39,941 nucleotides of DNA from Clostridia bacterium (GCA_017455295.1 JAFTBJ010000054.1:1-39941); one strand, 5' to 3'. Shown: positions 8,313 to 16,559, numbered from the stretch's first letter. Numbers and translations are program-made. Notes: generated by a model from the letters alone, not told the origin.

Positions 8313-8456
8313 AAAATGTGGAAAACTTTCGTCGCGTCGCTATAAAAATGTGAAAAAAAGCAAGTAAAAATGACCAAAACCGCGGCAAAAGCGATTTTGA
8401 AAATCGGACAGTTGAACGAATTTTCGCCAAAATCCCCGAAATGGAAACAAAATCAA

Positions 8457-8484
8457 TTGACGGCGCATACTTTTGTGATATAAT
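8457..8484 (+). promoter_or_regulatory. Promoter of ptsH
   Basis: TTGACG (8457-8462) and TATAAT (8479-8484) are 16 bases apart, with an extended -10 TG at 8476-8477. The AT-rich 8313-8456 between trmD and this promoter holds nothing else I can name. Confidence 0.75.
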
Positions 8485-8545
8485 AATACTGTTCATTCAT
8501 TACAAAGACACTGTTTGTTTTTTGTGAAAAGGGGATAGATGAACT

Positions 8546-8809
8546 ATGTATGTTAAAGACGTTATGCTGCAAAATCAAGTGGGACTGCATGCGCGTCCGG
8601 CGACGTTTTTCATCCAAAAAGCCAATGAATTCCGCTCGTCCATCTGGGTGGAGAAAGACGATCGCCGCATCAACGCCAAGAGTCTGCTCGGCGTTCTCTC
8701 GCTGGGGATCGTCGGCGGCACCAGCATCCGCATCATCGCGGACGGCGTAGACGAGCAGGAAGCGGTCGACGCCTTGGTCGCCATCGTGCAATCCGGTTTC
8801 GCGGATTGA
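8546..8809 (+). CDS. ptsH: HPr family phosphocarrier protein
   Basis: This 87-residue protein is HPr, the histidine phosphocarrier of the sugar phosphotransferase system. The active-site stretch VGLHARPATFFI places His at residue 15, and the regulatory stretch NAKSLLGVLSLGI places Ser at residue 46, the HPr-kinase target used in Firmicutes carbon catabolite control. Having His15 distinguishes it from Crh. It stands alone, with its own promoter and terminator and no adjacent ptsI. AAAAGGGG at 8527-8534 lies 11 bases before the ATG. HPr-like proteins in Clostridia without a full PTS can be mainly regulatory, which cannot be judged here. Confidence 0.93.
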   Translation: MYVKDVMLQNQVGLHARPATFFIQKANEFRSSIWVEKDDRRINAKSLLGVLSLGIVGGTSIRIIADGVDEQEAVDALVAIVQSGFAD

Positions 8810-8833
8810 TCGGCGAATGTTTGCAACCAATCG

Positions 8834-8867
8834 CCCCGCAAGCAACTTGCTTGCGGGGTATTTTTTT
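8834..8867 (+). terminator. Terminator of ptsH
   Basis: A 12-bp perfect stem (CCCCGCAAGCAA/TTGCTTGCGGGG, 8834-8858) with a one-base spacer at the tip is followed by seven T residues. Confidence 0.85.
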
Positions 8868-8899
8868 GCCGTTTGCGGGGCAAAAGTTGGCAAAACCTC

Positions 8900-8928
8900 T
8901 TGCGCCGGGCTCCGTTTCCTTGTAAAAT
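8900..8928 (+). promoter_or_regulatory. Probable promoter of the alpha-galactosidase gene
   Basis: TTGCGC (8900-8905) and TAAAAT (8923-8928) are 17 bases apart. The -35 is weak. No clear catabolite-responsive element was seen. Confidence 0.5.
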
Positions 8929-8959
8929 AAAGAAGAAAGAACAAAGGAGGCACGACGTT

Positions 8960-11137
8960 ATGGCTATTCAATTTGATTCGACCAATCGCGTTTTCCATTT
9001 GACAACCAAACACACGAGCTATCTCTTTTCTGTGTTCGATCACAACTATCTCTACACGGCGTATTACGGCAGGAAGCTGCGCGGCACGCCGGATCTTTCG
9101 CGCCTGTGGCAGAAATATCCGTCCGGTTTCTCGCCAAACTATGAGGGCGCGCCGGACGTCAACTATGCGCTCGACATCATCCCGACCGAGTACCCCGCCT
9201 ATGGCGGCGGCGATTTCCGCTGCCCGGCGGTGGGGGTGCAGTTTGAAAACGGCAGCCGCATCATCGACCCGCAGTACGTCTCTCACACCATCACAGACGG
9301 CAGCGAGGAGCTGGAAGGGTTGCCGAGCCTCTCGGGCGGCGACCAGACGCTCGAGGTGCTGCTGCGGGACGAGCCCACGGGGCTTGCGATCGTGCTCAAA
9401 TACATCGTGTTTGAGGACATCGACGTCATCACCCGCTCGGCGCGGATTATCAATAAAACCGGCGCGCCGGTCACCGTGACCGAGGCGCTTAGCATGAGCA
9501 TGGATCTCCCGATCGCCGATTATGATATGATCGGGCTTTACGGCGCGCATATCCGTGAGCGGCAGATCGACCGCTCCCCCATGCGCCACGGCACCCAGTC
9601 GGTGGGCAGTCGGCGCGGCACGTCGAGCCACCACCACAACCCCTTCATGGCGTTTGCCGAAAAGACCGCGACCGAGGAACAGGGCAGCGTCTATGGCATC
9701 TCGCTGATCTACAGCGGCAACTGGATCGGCCGCGCCGAGGTCGACCCCTTCGGCGGCGCGCGGGTGCAGATGGGCATTCATCCCGCCGGGTTTGCGTGGC
9801 GGCTTGCGGACGGCGAGACCTTCGTCACGCCGGAAGCGGTGATGACCTATTCCGCCGAAGGCCTCGGGCAGATGTCCCGCAACTTCCACAACGCCTATCG
9901 CTACCACCTCGGGCACACAAAGCGCCGCAACGTGCGCCGCCCGATCGTCATCAACAACTGGGAAGCGACCTATTTTGATTTCGATGAAGAAAAACTGCTC
10001 GGCATCATCGAGAGCTGCAAGGGACTTGGCATCGACACCTTTGTGCTGGACGACGGCTGGTTCGGTCATCGCGACACCGACAACAGCTCGCTCGGCGACT
10101 GGTTCGTGCACACCGGCAAGCTGCCGCACGGCCTGACCCCGCTCATCGAAAAATGCGAAGAGCAGGGGATGACCTTCGGCCTCTGGTTTGAGCCGGAGAT
10201 GATCTCGGAGGACAGCGAGCTTTATCGCGCGCATCCCGACTGGGCCTTGAAGCAAGACGGCCGCCCGTTCTGCCGCGGCCGCCAGCAGCTCATCCTTGAT
10301 TTGTCCCGCGAGGACGTGCTCGAATATCTCGAAAAAACGGTGGGCGGCGTGCTCAAAAATAACCGCATCTCCTATGTGAAATGGGATATGAACCGCCACT
10401 TCACCGAAGCGTATTCGGCCGCCTTGCCGCCCGAGCGGCAGGGCGAGGTGTTCCACCGCTTTGTGCTCAATCTCTATCGCTTCATGGCGTATCTCACCGA
10501 AAACTTCCCGGATGTCGTGTTCGAGGGCTGCTCCGGCGGCGGCGGACGGTTTGATCCCGGCATTCTCTATTATCAGCCGCAGATCTGGACGTCGGACGAT
10601 TCCGATGCGATCGAGCGCCTGAAGATCCAATACGGCACGTCGATGGTGTATCCGCCGCAAAGCATGACGGCGCACGTCTCGGCCTCCCCGAACCACCAGA
10701 TGAACCGCGTGACGCCCTATAACACCCGCGCGCTGGTCGCGATGAGCGCGTCGTTCGGATATGAATTCAACCCGCTGCAGCTCACCGACGAGGAGAGGCT
10801 GGCGATCAAAACGCAGACCGAGCGGTATCGCAAGGTCAGCGATATGGTGTTGAAGGGCGATTTTTACCGGCTCCAAAACCCGTTTGAGACCAACGCCTGC
10901 GCGTGGATGTTCGTGCTGCCGGATAAATCGAAGGCGTGCGCCGTCTATGTGCGGCAACTGAACCTCCCCGCCGACCCGGTGACGGTGCTGAAATTCCGCG
11001 GTCTCGATCCCGAGGCGACCTATCACATCGAGGAACTCGACGCCGATTTCGGCGGCGACGAGCTGATGTACGCCGGCGTGGCGCTGCCGCATCTGTGGGA
11101 TTTTGAAGCGACCTGCTTTACGCTGACAAAGAAATAA
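8960..11137 (+). CDS. Alpha-galactosidase, glycoside hydrolase family 36
   Basis: This 725-residue protein is a GH36 alpha-galactosidase that releases terminal galactose from melibiose, raffinose-type sugars or galactomannan side chains. Key motifs are INNWEATYFDFDEEKL, DTFVLDDGWFGHRD, GLWFEPEMISEDSELY, YVKWDMNR with the nucleophile Asp at residue 476, and WTSDDSDAIERL with the acid/base Asp at about 546; the 70-residue spacing between them agrees with characterised members. There is no signal peptide, so it is cytoplasmic and would act on imported oligosaccharides. The ATG at 8960 has AAAGGAGG at 8943-8950. It is monocistronic, with a terminator right after the stop, and no transporter gene is adjacent. 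Confidence 0.95.
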   Translation: MAIQFDSTNRVFHLTTKHTSYLFSVFDHNYLYTAYYGRKLRGTPDLSRLWQKYPSGFSPNYEGAPDVNYALDIIPTEYPAYGGGDFRCPAVGVQFENGSRIIDPQYVSHTITDGSEELEGLPSLSGGDQTLEVLLRDEPTGLAIVLKYIVFEDIDVITRSARIINKTGAPVTVTEALSMSMDLPIADYDMIGLYGAHIRERQIDRSPMRHGTQSVGSRRGTSSHHHNPFMAFAEKTATEEQGSVYGISLIYSGNWIGRAEVDPFGGARVQMGIHPAGFAWRLADGETFVTPEAVMTYSAEGLGQMSRNFHNAYRYHLGHTKRRNVRRPIVINNWEATYFDFDEEKLLGIIESCKGLGIDTFVLDDGWFGHRDTDNSSLGDWFVHTGKLPHGLTPLIEKCEEQGMTFGLWFEPEMISEDSELYRAHPDWALKQDGRPFCRGRQQLILDLSREDVLEYLEKTVGGVLKNNRISYVKWDMNRHFTEAYSAALPPERQGEVFHRFVLNLYRFMAYLTENFPDVVFEGCSGGGGRFDPGILYYQPQIWTSDDSDAIERLKIQYGTSMVYPPQSMTAHVSASPNHQMNRVTPYNTRALVAMSASFGYEFNPLQLTDEERLAIKTQTERYRKVSDMVLKGDFYRLQNPFETNACAWMFVLPDKSKACAVYVRQLNLPADPVTVLKFRGLDPEATYHIEELDADFGGDELMYAGVALPHLWDFEATCFTLTKK

Positions 11138-11140
11138 TTG

Positions 11141-11178
11141 AAAAAACCGCCCTCGGCCGTTTGGCGGGGCGGTTTTTT
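11141..11178 (+). terminator. Terminator of the alpha-galactosidase gene
   Basis: Arms AAAAAACCGCCC (11141-11152) and GGGCGGTTTTTT (11167-11178) pair perfectly and end in a T-run. Confidence 0.9.
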
Positions 11179-11266
11179 CATGGACAATGGAAAATAAAGG
11201 GCGCGCCACCATCTTGTGACGAGCCGTAGGACGGGGACGGGGCTCCCGCCGCAGGTGGGCGATAAG

Positions 11267-11588
11267 CCTTCCCCTTGAGGGGAAGGTGGCGCGAAGCGCC
11301 GGATGAGGTGGAAAGCAAACAAATCCAGGTGTTTTTATGAACGATACACACAATCCGAATCTCACGCCGTTTGCCAAAAAATTAAGGCGAGATATGACAA
11401 AAGAAGAACGACATCTTTGGTACGATTTTTTAGAAGATATTTATAATCATCTATTTTGATGAAATATTGTTGACACCTCATCCGTCTCGGCGTTCCGCCT
11501 CGACACCTTTTCCTCGCCGGAAACGGCCACCCTTTTGTCCGCTTCGCGGACATTTCCCCTGTCAGGGGAATCTGCCTCAAGGGGAAGG
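11267..11588. mobile_element. Inverted-repeat (MITE-like) element M1 with a DUF559 remnant
   Basis: Both arms read CCTTCCCCTTGAGG at the outside and CGGATGAGGTG toward the centre. The left arm (11267-11310) is compact: hairpin CCTTCCCC/GGGGAAGG, hairpin GGCGC/GCGCC, then GGATGAGGTG. The right arm (11474-11588, reverse complement) is longer and has extra hairpins, among them GTCCGC/GCGGAC and TTCCCCT/AGGGGAA. Between the arms lies an AT-rich insert with a truncated DUF559 gene. The GC-rich 11196-11266 before it resembles 30310-30399 near the second copy (both have CACCATCT followed by CG-rich dyads), so the repeat family may extend further left. No transposase is present. Confidence 0.7.
11337..11459 (+). 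pseudogene. Truncated DUF559 (endonuclease-like) gene fragment
   Basis: A 40-codon frame starts at ATG 11337 and ends at TGA 11457-11459. Residues 8-32 (NLTPFAKKLRRDMTKEERHL, then WYDFL) match the N-terminus of DUF559 proteins, small restriction-endonuclease-fold proteins related to very-short-patch-repair nucleases, normally about 110-130 residues long. The frame then runs out after a few unrelated residues (DIYNHLF), so the catalytic core is missing. The codons are AT-rich, unlike the neighbours. It sits between the inverted arms of element M1, which suggests it came in with, or was once cargo of, that element. Confidence 0.7.
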
Positions 11589-11634
11589 CTGTCACGCACG
11601 CCGCCGGGTATGGTTGAAAAAGGAAGGATCTTCT

Positions 11635-12513
11635 ATGCACGGAATCATCCTCTATAACGGCTTTTGGAACCGCGAGGCGCCGCAAAATGTGCGCTCGCTG
11701 GTTGTCGCCGCCGAAAAAGAAGGGATCGCGCTCACGCCCGTGCCGAACGCGGAAATGTGGGCGCGGTACGACGCGCGCGGCGGCGTGACGGGGAACATTG
11801 GCGCCGACTTTGTGCTGTTTTGGGACAAGGACGTGCGGCTCGCCCGCTATCTCGAGAGACTGGGGATGCGGCTGTTTAACCGCGCCGACGCGATCGCGCT
11901 CTGCGACGACAAGGCGGCGACCTATTGGGCGCTGGCCGGACAGGATTTGCCGTTCATCGAGACATGGGTCGCCCCGATGACCTTCGACGAATTCGGCGAG
12001 GCGGGGGACGACTTTCTCCGCGAGGCGGGGGAGGCGCTCGGGTTTCCGCTCGTTTTCAAGGAATGCTTCGGCTCGCTCGGCGGGCAGGTGTATCTCGCCC
12101 ACGATGAAAACGAACTGACTGCGCTTGCCCGCTCGATGCACGCTCGCCCGTTTCTCTTGCAGCGACTGGTCAAAACCAGCGTCGGGCGGGACAAGCGGCT
12201 GTATGTCGTCGGGGACGCGGTGGTCGCTTCGATGGTGCGAACCAACAAAACCGATTTTCGCGCGAACGCCGCGCTCGGCGGCAAGGGGACGGCCTATACC
12301 CCCACCGAGGAAGAGCGGACGCTCGCCCTCAAAGCCTGCCGTGTCCTCGGGGTGGAGATCGGCGGGGTCGACCTGCTCGACGGGGAGGACGGCCCGCTGC
12401 TTTGCGAGGTCAATTCGGCGGGGCGCACAGCGGAGCTTGCGGCCTGCACCGGCGTCGACGTCGACCGCGCGATCATGCGGTATGTGAAAGCCCACGCGAT
12501 GAGGCAGGATTGA
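11635..12513 (+). CDS. RimK-like ATP-grasp ligase
   Basis: The 292-residue product has the ATP-grasp layout: an N-terminal Rossmann-like part (GIILYNGFWNREAPQNVRSL), a lid region with FPLVFKECFGSLGGQVYLAHD, the strand LQRLVKTSVGRDKRLYVVGD, the Ala/Gly loop NAALGGKGTAY, and the metal-binding end GGVDLLDGEDGPLLCEVNSA. This order is typical of RimK-type carboxylate-amine ligases that add an amino acid to a peptide, cofactor or protein end. The substrate is unknown. AAGGAAGG at 11620-11627 supports the ATG at 11635; the open frame extends upstream only because the adjacent repeat has no stop. It is followed by a very strong terminator shared with mscL. Confidence 0.85.
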   Translation: MHGIILYNGFWNREAPQNVRSLVVAAEKEGIALTPVPNAEMWARYDARGGVTGNIGADFVLFWDKDVRLARYLERLGMRLFNRADAIALCDDKAATYWALAGQDLPFIETWVAPMTFDEFGEAGDDFLREAGEALGFPLVFKECFGSLGGQVYLAHDENELTALARSMHARPFLLQRLVKTSVGRDKRLYVVGDAVVASMVRTNKTDFRANAALGGKGTAYTPTEEERTLALKACRVLGVEIGGVDLLDGEDGPLLCEVNSAGRTAELAACTGVDVDRAIMRYVKAHAMRQD

Positions 12514-12518
12514 CACAG

Positions 12519-12557
12519 AAAACGCCCCTCGGGAACACGGTTCCCGAGGGGCGTTTT
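12519..12557. terminator. Bidirectional terminator between the ATP-grasp gene and mscL
   Basis: An 18-bp perfect stem with loop ACG (12519-12536 with 12540-12557) is flanked by A-rich and T-rich ends, so it can serve both convergent genes. Confidence 0.9.
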
Positions 12558-12584
12558 TACGTTGAGGTTATCAAGCGGTTTGGA

Positions 12585-13049
12585 TTATTCCGCGTCCTCC
12601 GGCAGATCCGACGTGCAGTGCGGGCACTTGGTCGCCTTGATGTCGATCTCGGAGCAGCAGAACGGGCAGGTCTTGGTGGTGGGTTCTTCTTCCACTTCCT
12701 TCTTCTTGCGCAGCGAGGCCGCTTTGTTGAAGGCTTTGACGATGAGGAAGATCACGAACGCCATGATGAGGAAGTTGATGACGACGGAGATCAGGTTGCC
12801 GTAGGCCAGTGTGGCCGCGCCGGCTTCCTGCGCCGCTTCCAGCGTCGCATAGCTGCCGCCGTCCAGCGCGACAAACCAGTTCTGGAAATCGATGCCGCCG
12901 GTGATGAGGCTTAGCACCGGCATCAGGATATCACCCACCACCGAGTCGATGATCGCCTTGAACGCCGCGCCGATGATGACGCCGACGGCCATGTCCATCA
13001 CGTTGCCGCGCATGATGAATTCTTTGAATTCGCCAAAAAACTTTTTCAT
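12585..13049 (-). CDS. mscL: Large-conductance mechanosensitive channel MscL with C-terminal zinc ribbon
   Basis: This 154-residue protein matches MscL, the pressure-release channel of the cytoplasmic membrane. It has the amphipathic start MKKFFGEFKEFIMRGNVMDM, TM1 (about 18-48), an extracellular loop and TM2 (about 84-108). After a charged stretch it carries CPFCCSEIDIKATKCPHC (Cys at 128, 131, 132, 142, 145), a CxxC-x10-CxxC zinc-ribbon-like unit absent from classical MscL of E. coli or Mycobacterium. Similar tails are known in some Clostridia, as far as I recall. An AAGGAG site lies ahead of the ATG. It is transcribed alone from a divergent promoter. Confidence 0.93.
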   Translation of the reverse strand: MKKFFGEFKEFIMRGNVMDMAVGVIIGAAFKAIIDSVVGDILMPVLSLITGGIDFQNWFVALDGGSYATLEAAQEAGAATLAYGNLISVVINFLIMAFVIFLIVKAFNKAASLRKKKEVEEEPTTKTCPFCCSEIDIKATKCPHCTSDLPEDAE

Positions 13050-13096
13050 AACACGAAGACTCCTTTTTCTTCAACTTGATCCGAACGATCCTGTTT

Positions 13097-13125
13097 AGTA
13101 TAGCAGATCCTGTCGAAAAAAGCAA
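13097..13125 (-). promoter_or_regulatory. Promoter of mscL
   Basis: On the minus strand TTGCTT (13120-13125) and TATACT (13097-13102) are 17 bases apart. Its -35 lies only seven bases from the -35 of the divergent MBL-gene promoter. Confidence 0.75.
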
Positions 13126-13132
13126 CCGTTTC

Positions 13133-13161
13133 TTGACGACGAGAACAAACTGTTTTATAAT
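13133..13161 (+). promoter_or_regulatory. Promoter of the MBL-fold hydrolase gene
   Basis: TTGACG (13133-13138) and TATAAT (13156-13161) are separated by exactly 17 bases, 30 bases before the start codon. Confidence 0.8.
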
Positions 13162-13191
13162 AGGGAACAGAACCGAAAGAGGGGGAGACCT

Positions 13192-14028
13192 ATGAAACTG
13201 CAATATATGGGCACCGCCGCCGCGGAGGCGTTTCCCGCCATTTTCTGCCATTGCGACGCCTGCCGCCGCGCCCGCGAATTGGGCGGCAAGAACATCCGCC
13301 TGCGCTCGGGGCTGATGGTCAACGACACGGTGATGATCGACTTTTGTCCCGATGCCGCCGTGCTTGCCACGCAGCTCGGGCTCGACCTCGGCTCGGTGAC
13401 CGATCTTTTTGTCACCCATTCGCACGGCGATCATTTCGACGTGCAGGATCTGTTTATGCGCCGGGTGCCGGTGTTCGCGCATCTCGGGGACGACCAAAAC
13501 GTGCCGCCGCTGCGGGTGCATGTCAATGAGGCGGGTGTGCAGCTGATGGAGGGCTATATCAAGCAGGACGTGCCCTATCAGGAATTTTTGGAGGTGCATC
13601 CGCTTGCCTATTTCGAGCCGCACACGGCGAAAAACGGCCTTCAGTTCACCTATCTTCCCGCCAACCACAAGCCGGACGAAAAGGCCGGGATCTACTATGT
13701 CACCGACGGCGACAGGCAGATCGTCTATGCCCACGACACCGGCGTTTTCCCGGACGACACGATGGCGTTTTTGAAAACGAAATCGCTTGATTTTCTCAGC
13801 CTCGACTGCTGCTACGGCCGCCGCTCCAACCGCAACGGCCACATGGGGATGCCCGAAAACCGCGAGATGGTCGCGGCCTTGCGCGAAGCGGGCGCGCTGA
13901 AAGATGACGCCATTGTCGTCATCAACCATTTCTCGCACAACTGCTGCCAGCTTCACGAGGAGCTGGAAGCGGAGGTCAAGGACGACGGCTTTGTCGTCGC
14001 TTATGACGGGATGATCGTGAATCTGTGA
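13192..14028 (+). CDS. MBL-fold metallo-hydrolase, PhnP-like
   Basis: This 278-residue protein has a metallo-beta-lactamase fold. The metal motif THSHGDHFD lies near residue 80, with further ligands likely in PANHKPDE (about 163), YAHDTGVF (about 180) and VVINHFSHN (about 242). The N-terminal FCHCDACRRARELG resembles the extra zinc-binding cysteines of PhnP, the cyclic phosphodiesterase of phosphonate breakdown, which also begins LxxLGTxxA. The rest of a phn operon is absent, so a role as a general cyclic-nucleotide or ribose phosphodiesterase is only inference. GAGGGGGAG precedes the ATG. It is a single-gene unit. Confidence 0.85.
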   Translation: MKLQYMGTAAAEAFPAIFCHCDACRRARELGGKNIRLRSGLMVNDTVMIDFCPDAAVLATQLGLDLGSVTDLFVTHSHGDHFDVQDLFMRRVPVFAHLGDDQNVPPLRVHVNEAGVQLMEGYIKQDVPYQEFLEVHPLAYFEPHTAKNGLQFTYLPANHKPDEKAGIYYVTDGDRQIVYAHDTGVFPDDTMAFLKTKSLDFLSLDCCYGRRSNRNGHMGMPENREMVAALREAGALKDDAIVVINHFSHNCCQLHEELEAEVKDDGFVVAYDGMIVNL

Positions 14029-14046
14029 TCGATTTAGTAAACAATC

Positions 14047-14086
14047 AACCCCGGCGGCGTTCTTACAAACGCTACCGGGGTTTTCC
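14047..14086 (+). terminator. Terminator of the MBL-fold hydrolase gene
   Basis: AACCCCGG..GCGTT (14047-14061) pairs with AACGC..CCGGGGTT (14068-14082) with one mismatch, followed by TTTT. Confidence 0.8.
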
Positions 14087-14169
14087 ACACAATCTCCGAA
14101 AATGTTTGGAAAGATTGCCTAAAAACCGGAGACGGGATATGATGAAAACGGAGAAAAACCGGGGCGTCC

Positions 14170-14198
14170 TTGACAGCCTTTTCGGGAACCGCTATTAT
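14170..14198 (+). promoter_or_regulatory. Promoter of the C39-dockerin gene
   Basis: TTGACA (14170-14175) and TATTAT (14193-14198) are 17 bases apart; an overlapping TATAAT at 14196-14201 has a 20-base spacer. The leader to ATG 14258 is about 50 bases. Confidence 0.7.
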
Positions 14199-14257
14199 AA
14201 TAATAGAGGTAGAATGCAAATTTATCGACTTTTTTGACATATAAAGGTGGCGTTGTT

Positions 14258-16546
14258 ATGAAACATCTCATGAAGAAAGGACTGTCGTTGGCGTTAGCGC
14301 TGACCATGATGCTGTCGGTGCTTGCCACGGCGAGCTTTACCGCGGCGGCGGAGAGCGTCATTCCGCGTCCGATCCTGATCCAGAATCTCACAAAATGGAA
14401 AAGCTATACCTATGGCGGCGGCAACCTGCGGGATACCGGCTGCGGCATGTTCTCCATCGTCAACGCGGTCGGGTATCTGACCGGCAACGAAATGAGCATC
14501 ACCGAGGTTGCCTCGTGGGGACACAGCATCGGCGGCTACAACCCCGGCTCATCCTCCGACGGCACCTATCGTCTGACCGTCTATCCGAAGCTGCAGGCGA
14601 AGTACGGCGCGGCCTATGGCTTTACGGTAGACTGCGGCTCGGATAACCAGGGGTATTGGGCGGGCGCCAGCTCGTCGACGCTGAAAAACCATCTGAAAAA
14701 CGGCGGCGTGGCGATCGGACACGTGCCCGGGCATTTTATTGCGGTGGTCGGCTATGACTCGTCGACCGGCTATTTCCATGTTTATGACAGTTATCCGACG
14801 TCGGCGCGCGGCACCGGCAACGGCGACGCGTGGGTGACGCAGTCGGCGCTTAGCACCAACAAGCTGAAGCTCGACTGGTTCTGCCTGCTGACCGGAACCG
14901 GCTCGCCCATCAACCGCGCCTATGGCCAGACCGGCTACACGGTCAGCTTTGACAGCCGTGGCGGCAGCAGCGTCGCGTCTCAGTCGGTCGATTCCGGCAA
15001 ATGCGCGACCCGGCCTGCAAACCCGACCCGGTCGGGCTACACCTTCGTCAACTGGTACGATGAGGACGGCTATGTGTTTGATTTCAGCACCAAGATCACC
15101 CGCAACCGCTCGCTGCACGCGCTGTGGAAAGCGGAGCCGTATGCGCTCGCGACCAACTTCCAGCCGACCGAAGGCGCGACCTCCGTCAACAGCTATTCCG
15201 GCGGCAGCAGCTACGTCTGGCCGTTCTATGACGCGAGCAGCGGGTTTGTGACGATGTACAAGGGCGGCGACGAATACGGCTGGCCGTCGATGACCACGAC
15301 CTACCAAAAGAGCGTCGACCTGTCGGCGAACCCCTATCTCAACCTCATCATTTCCGGCAACGCCTATTTCAACGCCGACCTCGGCCTGCGCGATGCGAAC
15401 GGCGAGATCTATTCGGTGAAGCTGTCCCAGATCGTCAAGGGCAGCGACGACGACTTTGCGGCGGCGGTGCGCACCATCCGCGCCGACCTGCTGTCCTATA
15501 TCACCCGCGTCGGTCTGACCCCCGCCGCGTCCAACCGCCTGGATATCGAGTATATCACCTACTATGTGGTGGGCGAGCTCGACCAGTTCGTCAAGATCGA
15601 GAGCGTGGACGTCGGGCCGAAAAACGCGTCGGTGACGGTCAATGCGATGAACCCCTCGTCCATCGCGCAATCCGGCAACGCCGCCGGACAGTATAGCTAT
15701 AACAAGGGCGTGCTGACGATGAGCGGCGCCGACGGGTATACCGTGACCTTCTCGCCGAACGCGGCCTTTGCGCCGAAAAACGCCGGGCTGCTGCTGGTCG
15801 ATGTGAACAGCACGACCCGCTTCAACCTGTCGCTGGTCGTGACGACCTCGAGCGGCGATATGGAGATGAGCCTCGGCACCGACTTCTTCAACCAGTTCGG
15901 CTGTGAGACCCATCCCGAAAACGATGCGATCCCGGACGGCGATTATATCCGCGCGCTCGACCTGCTCGGATTTTACACCTATAACAACGTCCTGCCGTCG
16001 AGCGGGCAAAGTACAATCAAGAAAATGACCGTCACCCTCAAAGGCGACGGACAGCTCACCTTGAAAGCCTGCCAGGCGAGCGACACCTCCTCGATCACCT
16101 ATCTCACCGATTCGGTGGTCAAGTCCGATTCGTGGGGCGGCACCATCTCGATCGAAAACGACAACTATAAAGTGGACAATAGCGGCGTGCTGACCGGCCC
16201 GGCACTCGGCAAGACGGTATCCGAGCTCAAATCGGCGGTGAACAACGGACAATATGTCAAGGTGTATGACGGCAATAAAGAAATGGCGTCCGGCGATCTT
16301 GTCAAGACCGGCTGCGTCGTGAAAGTGGTCAGCGGCGGCAGCGTGATCGCGACCTACACGCTCGCCGTGCCCGGCGACGTCAACGGCAGCGGCACTCTCA
16401 CGTCGGCGGACGCGCGCGACGTGGTGCTCTCGTCTACCTTTGCGAAAACGCTGTCGGCGGCGGCGAAGAAAGCCGCCGACTACGACGGCAACGGCTCGGT
16501 CAACACCGCTGACGCGCGGCGGATGGTCGCCTCGTTGATTGGATAA
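14258..16546 (+). CDS. Secreted C39-like cysteine peptidase with InlB-type repeat and C-terminal dockerin
   Basis: This 762-residue protein starts with a signal peptide (cleavage near TAAAE, residue 31). Residues about 40-220 form a C39-like papain-fold domain: Cys62 in RDTGCGMFSIVNAVGYL, His159 in HVPGHFIAVVGYD, and an Asp in FHVYDSYP. An InlB/Listeria-Bacteroides repeat follows (about 226-298: YTVSFDSRGGSSVASQSVDS to WYDEDGYVFDFSTKI). The middle 300-690 holds beta-rich modules I cannot name, ending in a KVYDGNKEMASGDLVKTG unit common ahead of dockerins. The end is a dockerin: GDVNGSGTLTSADARDVVLS and DYDGNGSVNTADARRMVASL. It should be tethered by cohesins outside the cell; its substrate is unknown. 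AAAGGTGG at 14243-14250 supports ATG 14258. Confidence 0.85.
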   Translation: MKHLMKKGLSLALALTMMLSVLATASFTAAAESVIPRPILIQNLTKWKSYTYGGGNLRDTGCGMFSIVNAVGYLTGNEMSITEVASWGHSIGGYNPGSSSDGTYRLTVYPKLQAKYGAAYGFTVDCGSDNQGYWAGASSSTLKNHLKNGGVAIGHVPGHFIAVVGYDSSTGYFHVYDSYPTSARGTGNGDAWVTQSALSTNKLKLDWFCLLTGTGSPINRAYGQTGYTVSFDSRGGSSVASQSVDSGKCATRPANPTRSGYTFVNWYDEDGYVFDFSTKITRNRSLHALWKAEPYALATNFQPTEGATSVNSYSGGSSYVWPFYDASSGFVTMYKGGDEYGWPSMTTTYQKSVDLSANPYLNLIISGNAYFNADLGLRDANGEIYSVKLSQIVKGSDDDFAAAVRTIRADLLSYITRVGLTPAASNRLDIEYITYYVVGELDQFVKIESVDVGPKNASVTVNAMNPSSIAQSGNAAGQYSYNKGVLTMSGADGYTVTFSPNAAFAPKNAGLLLVDVNSTTRFNLSLVVTTSSGDMEMSLGTDFFNQFGCETHPENDAIPDGDYIRALDLLGFYTYNNVLPSSGQSTIKKMTVTLKGDGQLTLKACQASDTSSITYLTDSVVKSDSWGGTISIENDNYKVDNSGVLTGPALGKTVSELKSAVNNGQYVKVYDGNKEMASGDLVKTGCVVKVVSGGSVIATYTLAVPGDVNGSGTLTSADARDVVLSSTFAKTLSAAAKKAADYDGNGSVNTADARRMVASLIG

Positions 16547-16559
16547 CTCGGAGCAAAAA

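Noticed and set aside
8453-11377. A 974-codon open frame on the minus strand opposite the alpha-galactosidase gene.
   Set aside because: It is rich in Arg, His, Val and Asp, has no ribosome-binding site or family motif, and runs through a terminator and repeats. GC-rich codons of the real gene leave few stops on the other strand. The same holds for the frames at 1533-2936, 5564-7624, 14549-16603, 18989-20647 and 33354-35480 on the minus strand, and 24183-26207 and 26557-28392 on the plus strand.
11467-11634. A 56-codon N-terminal extension of the ATP-grasp protein.
   Set aside because: It would translate the repeat arm; a ribosome-binding site stands directly before ATG 11635 and the family starts there.
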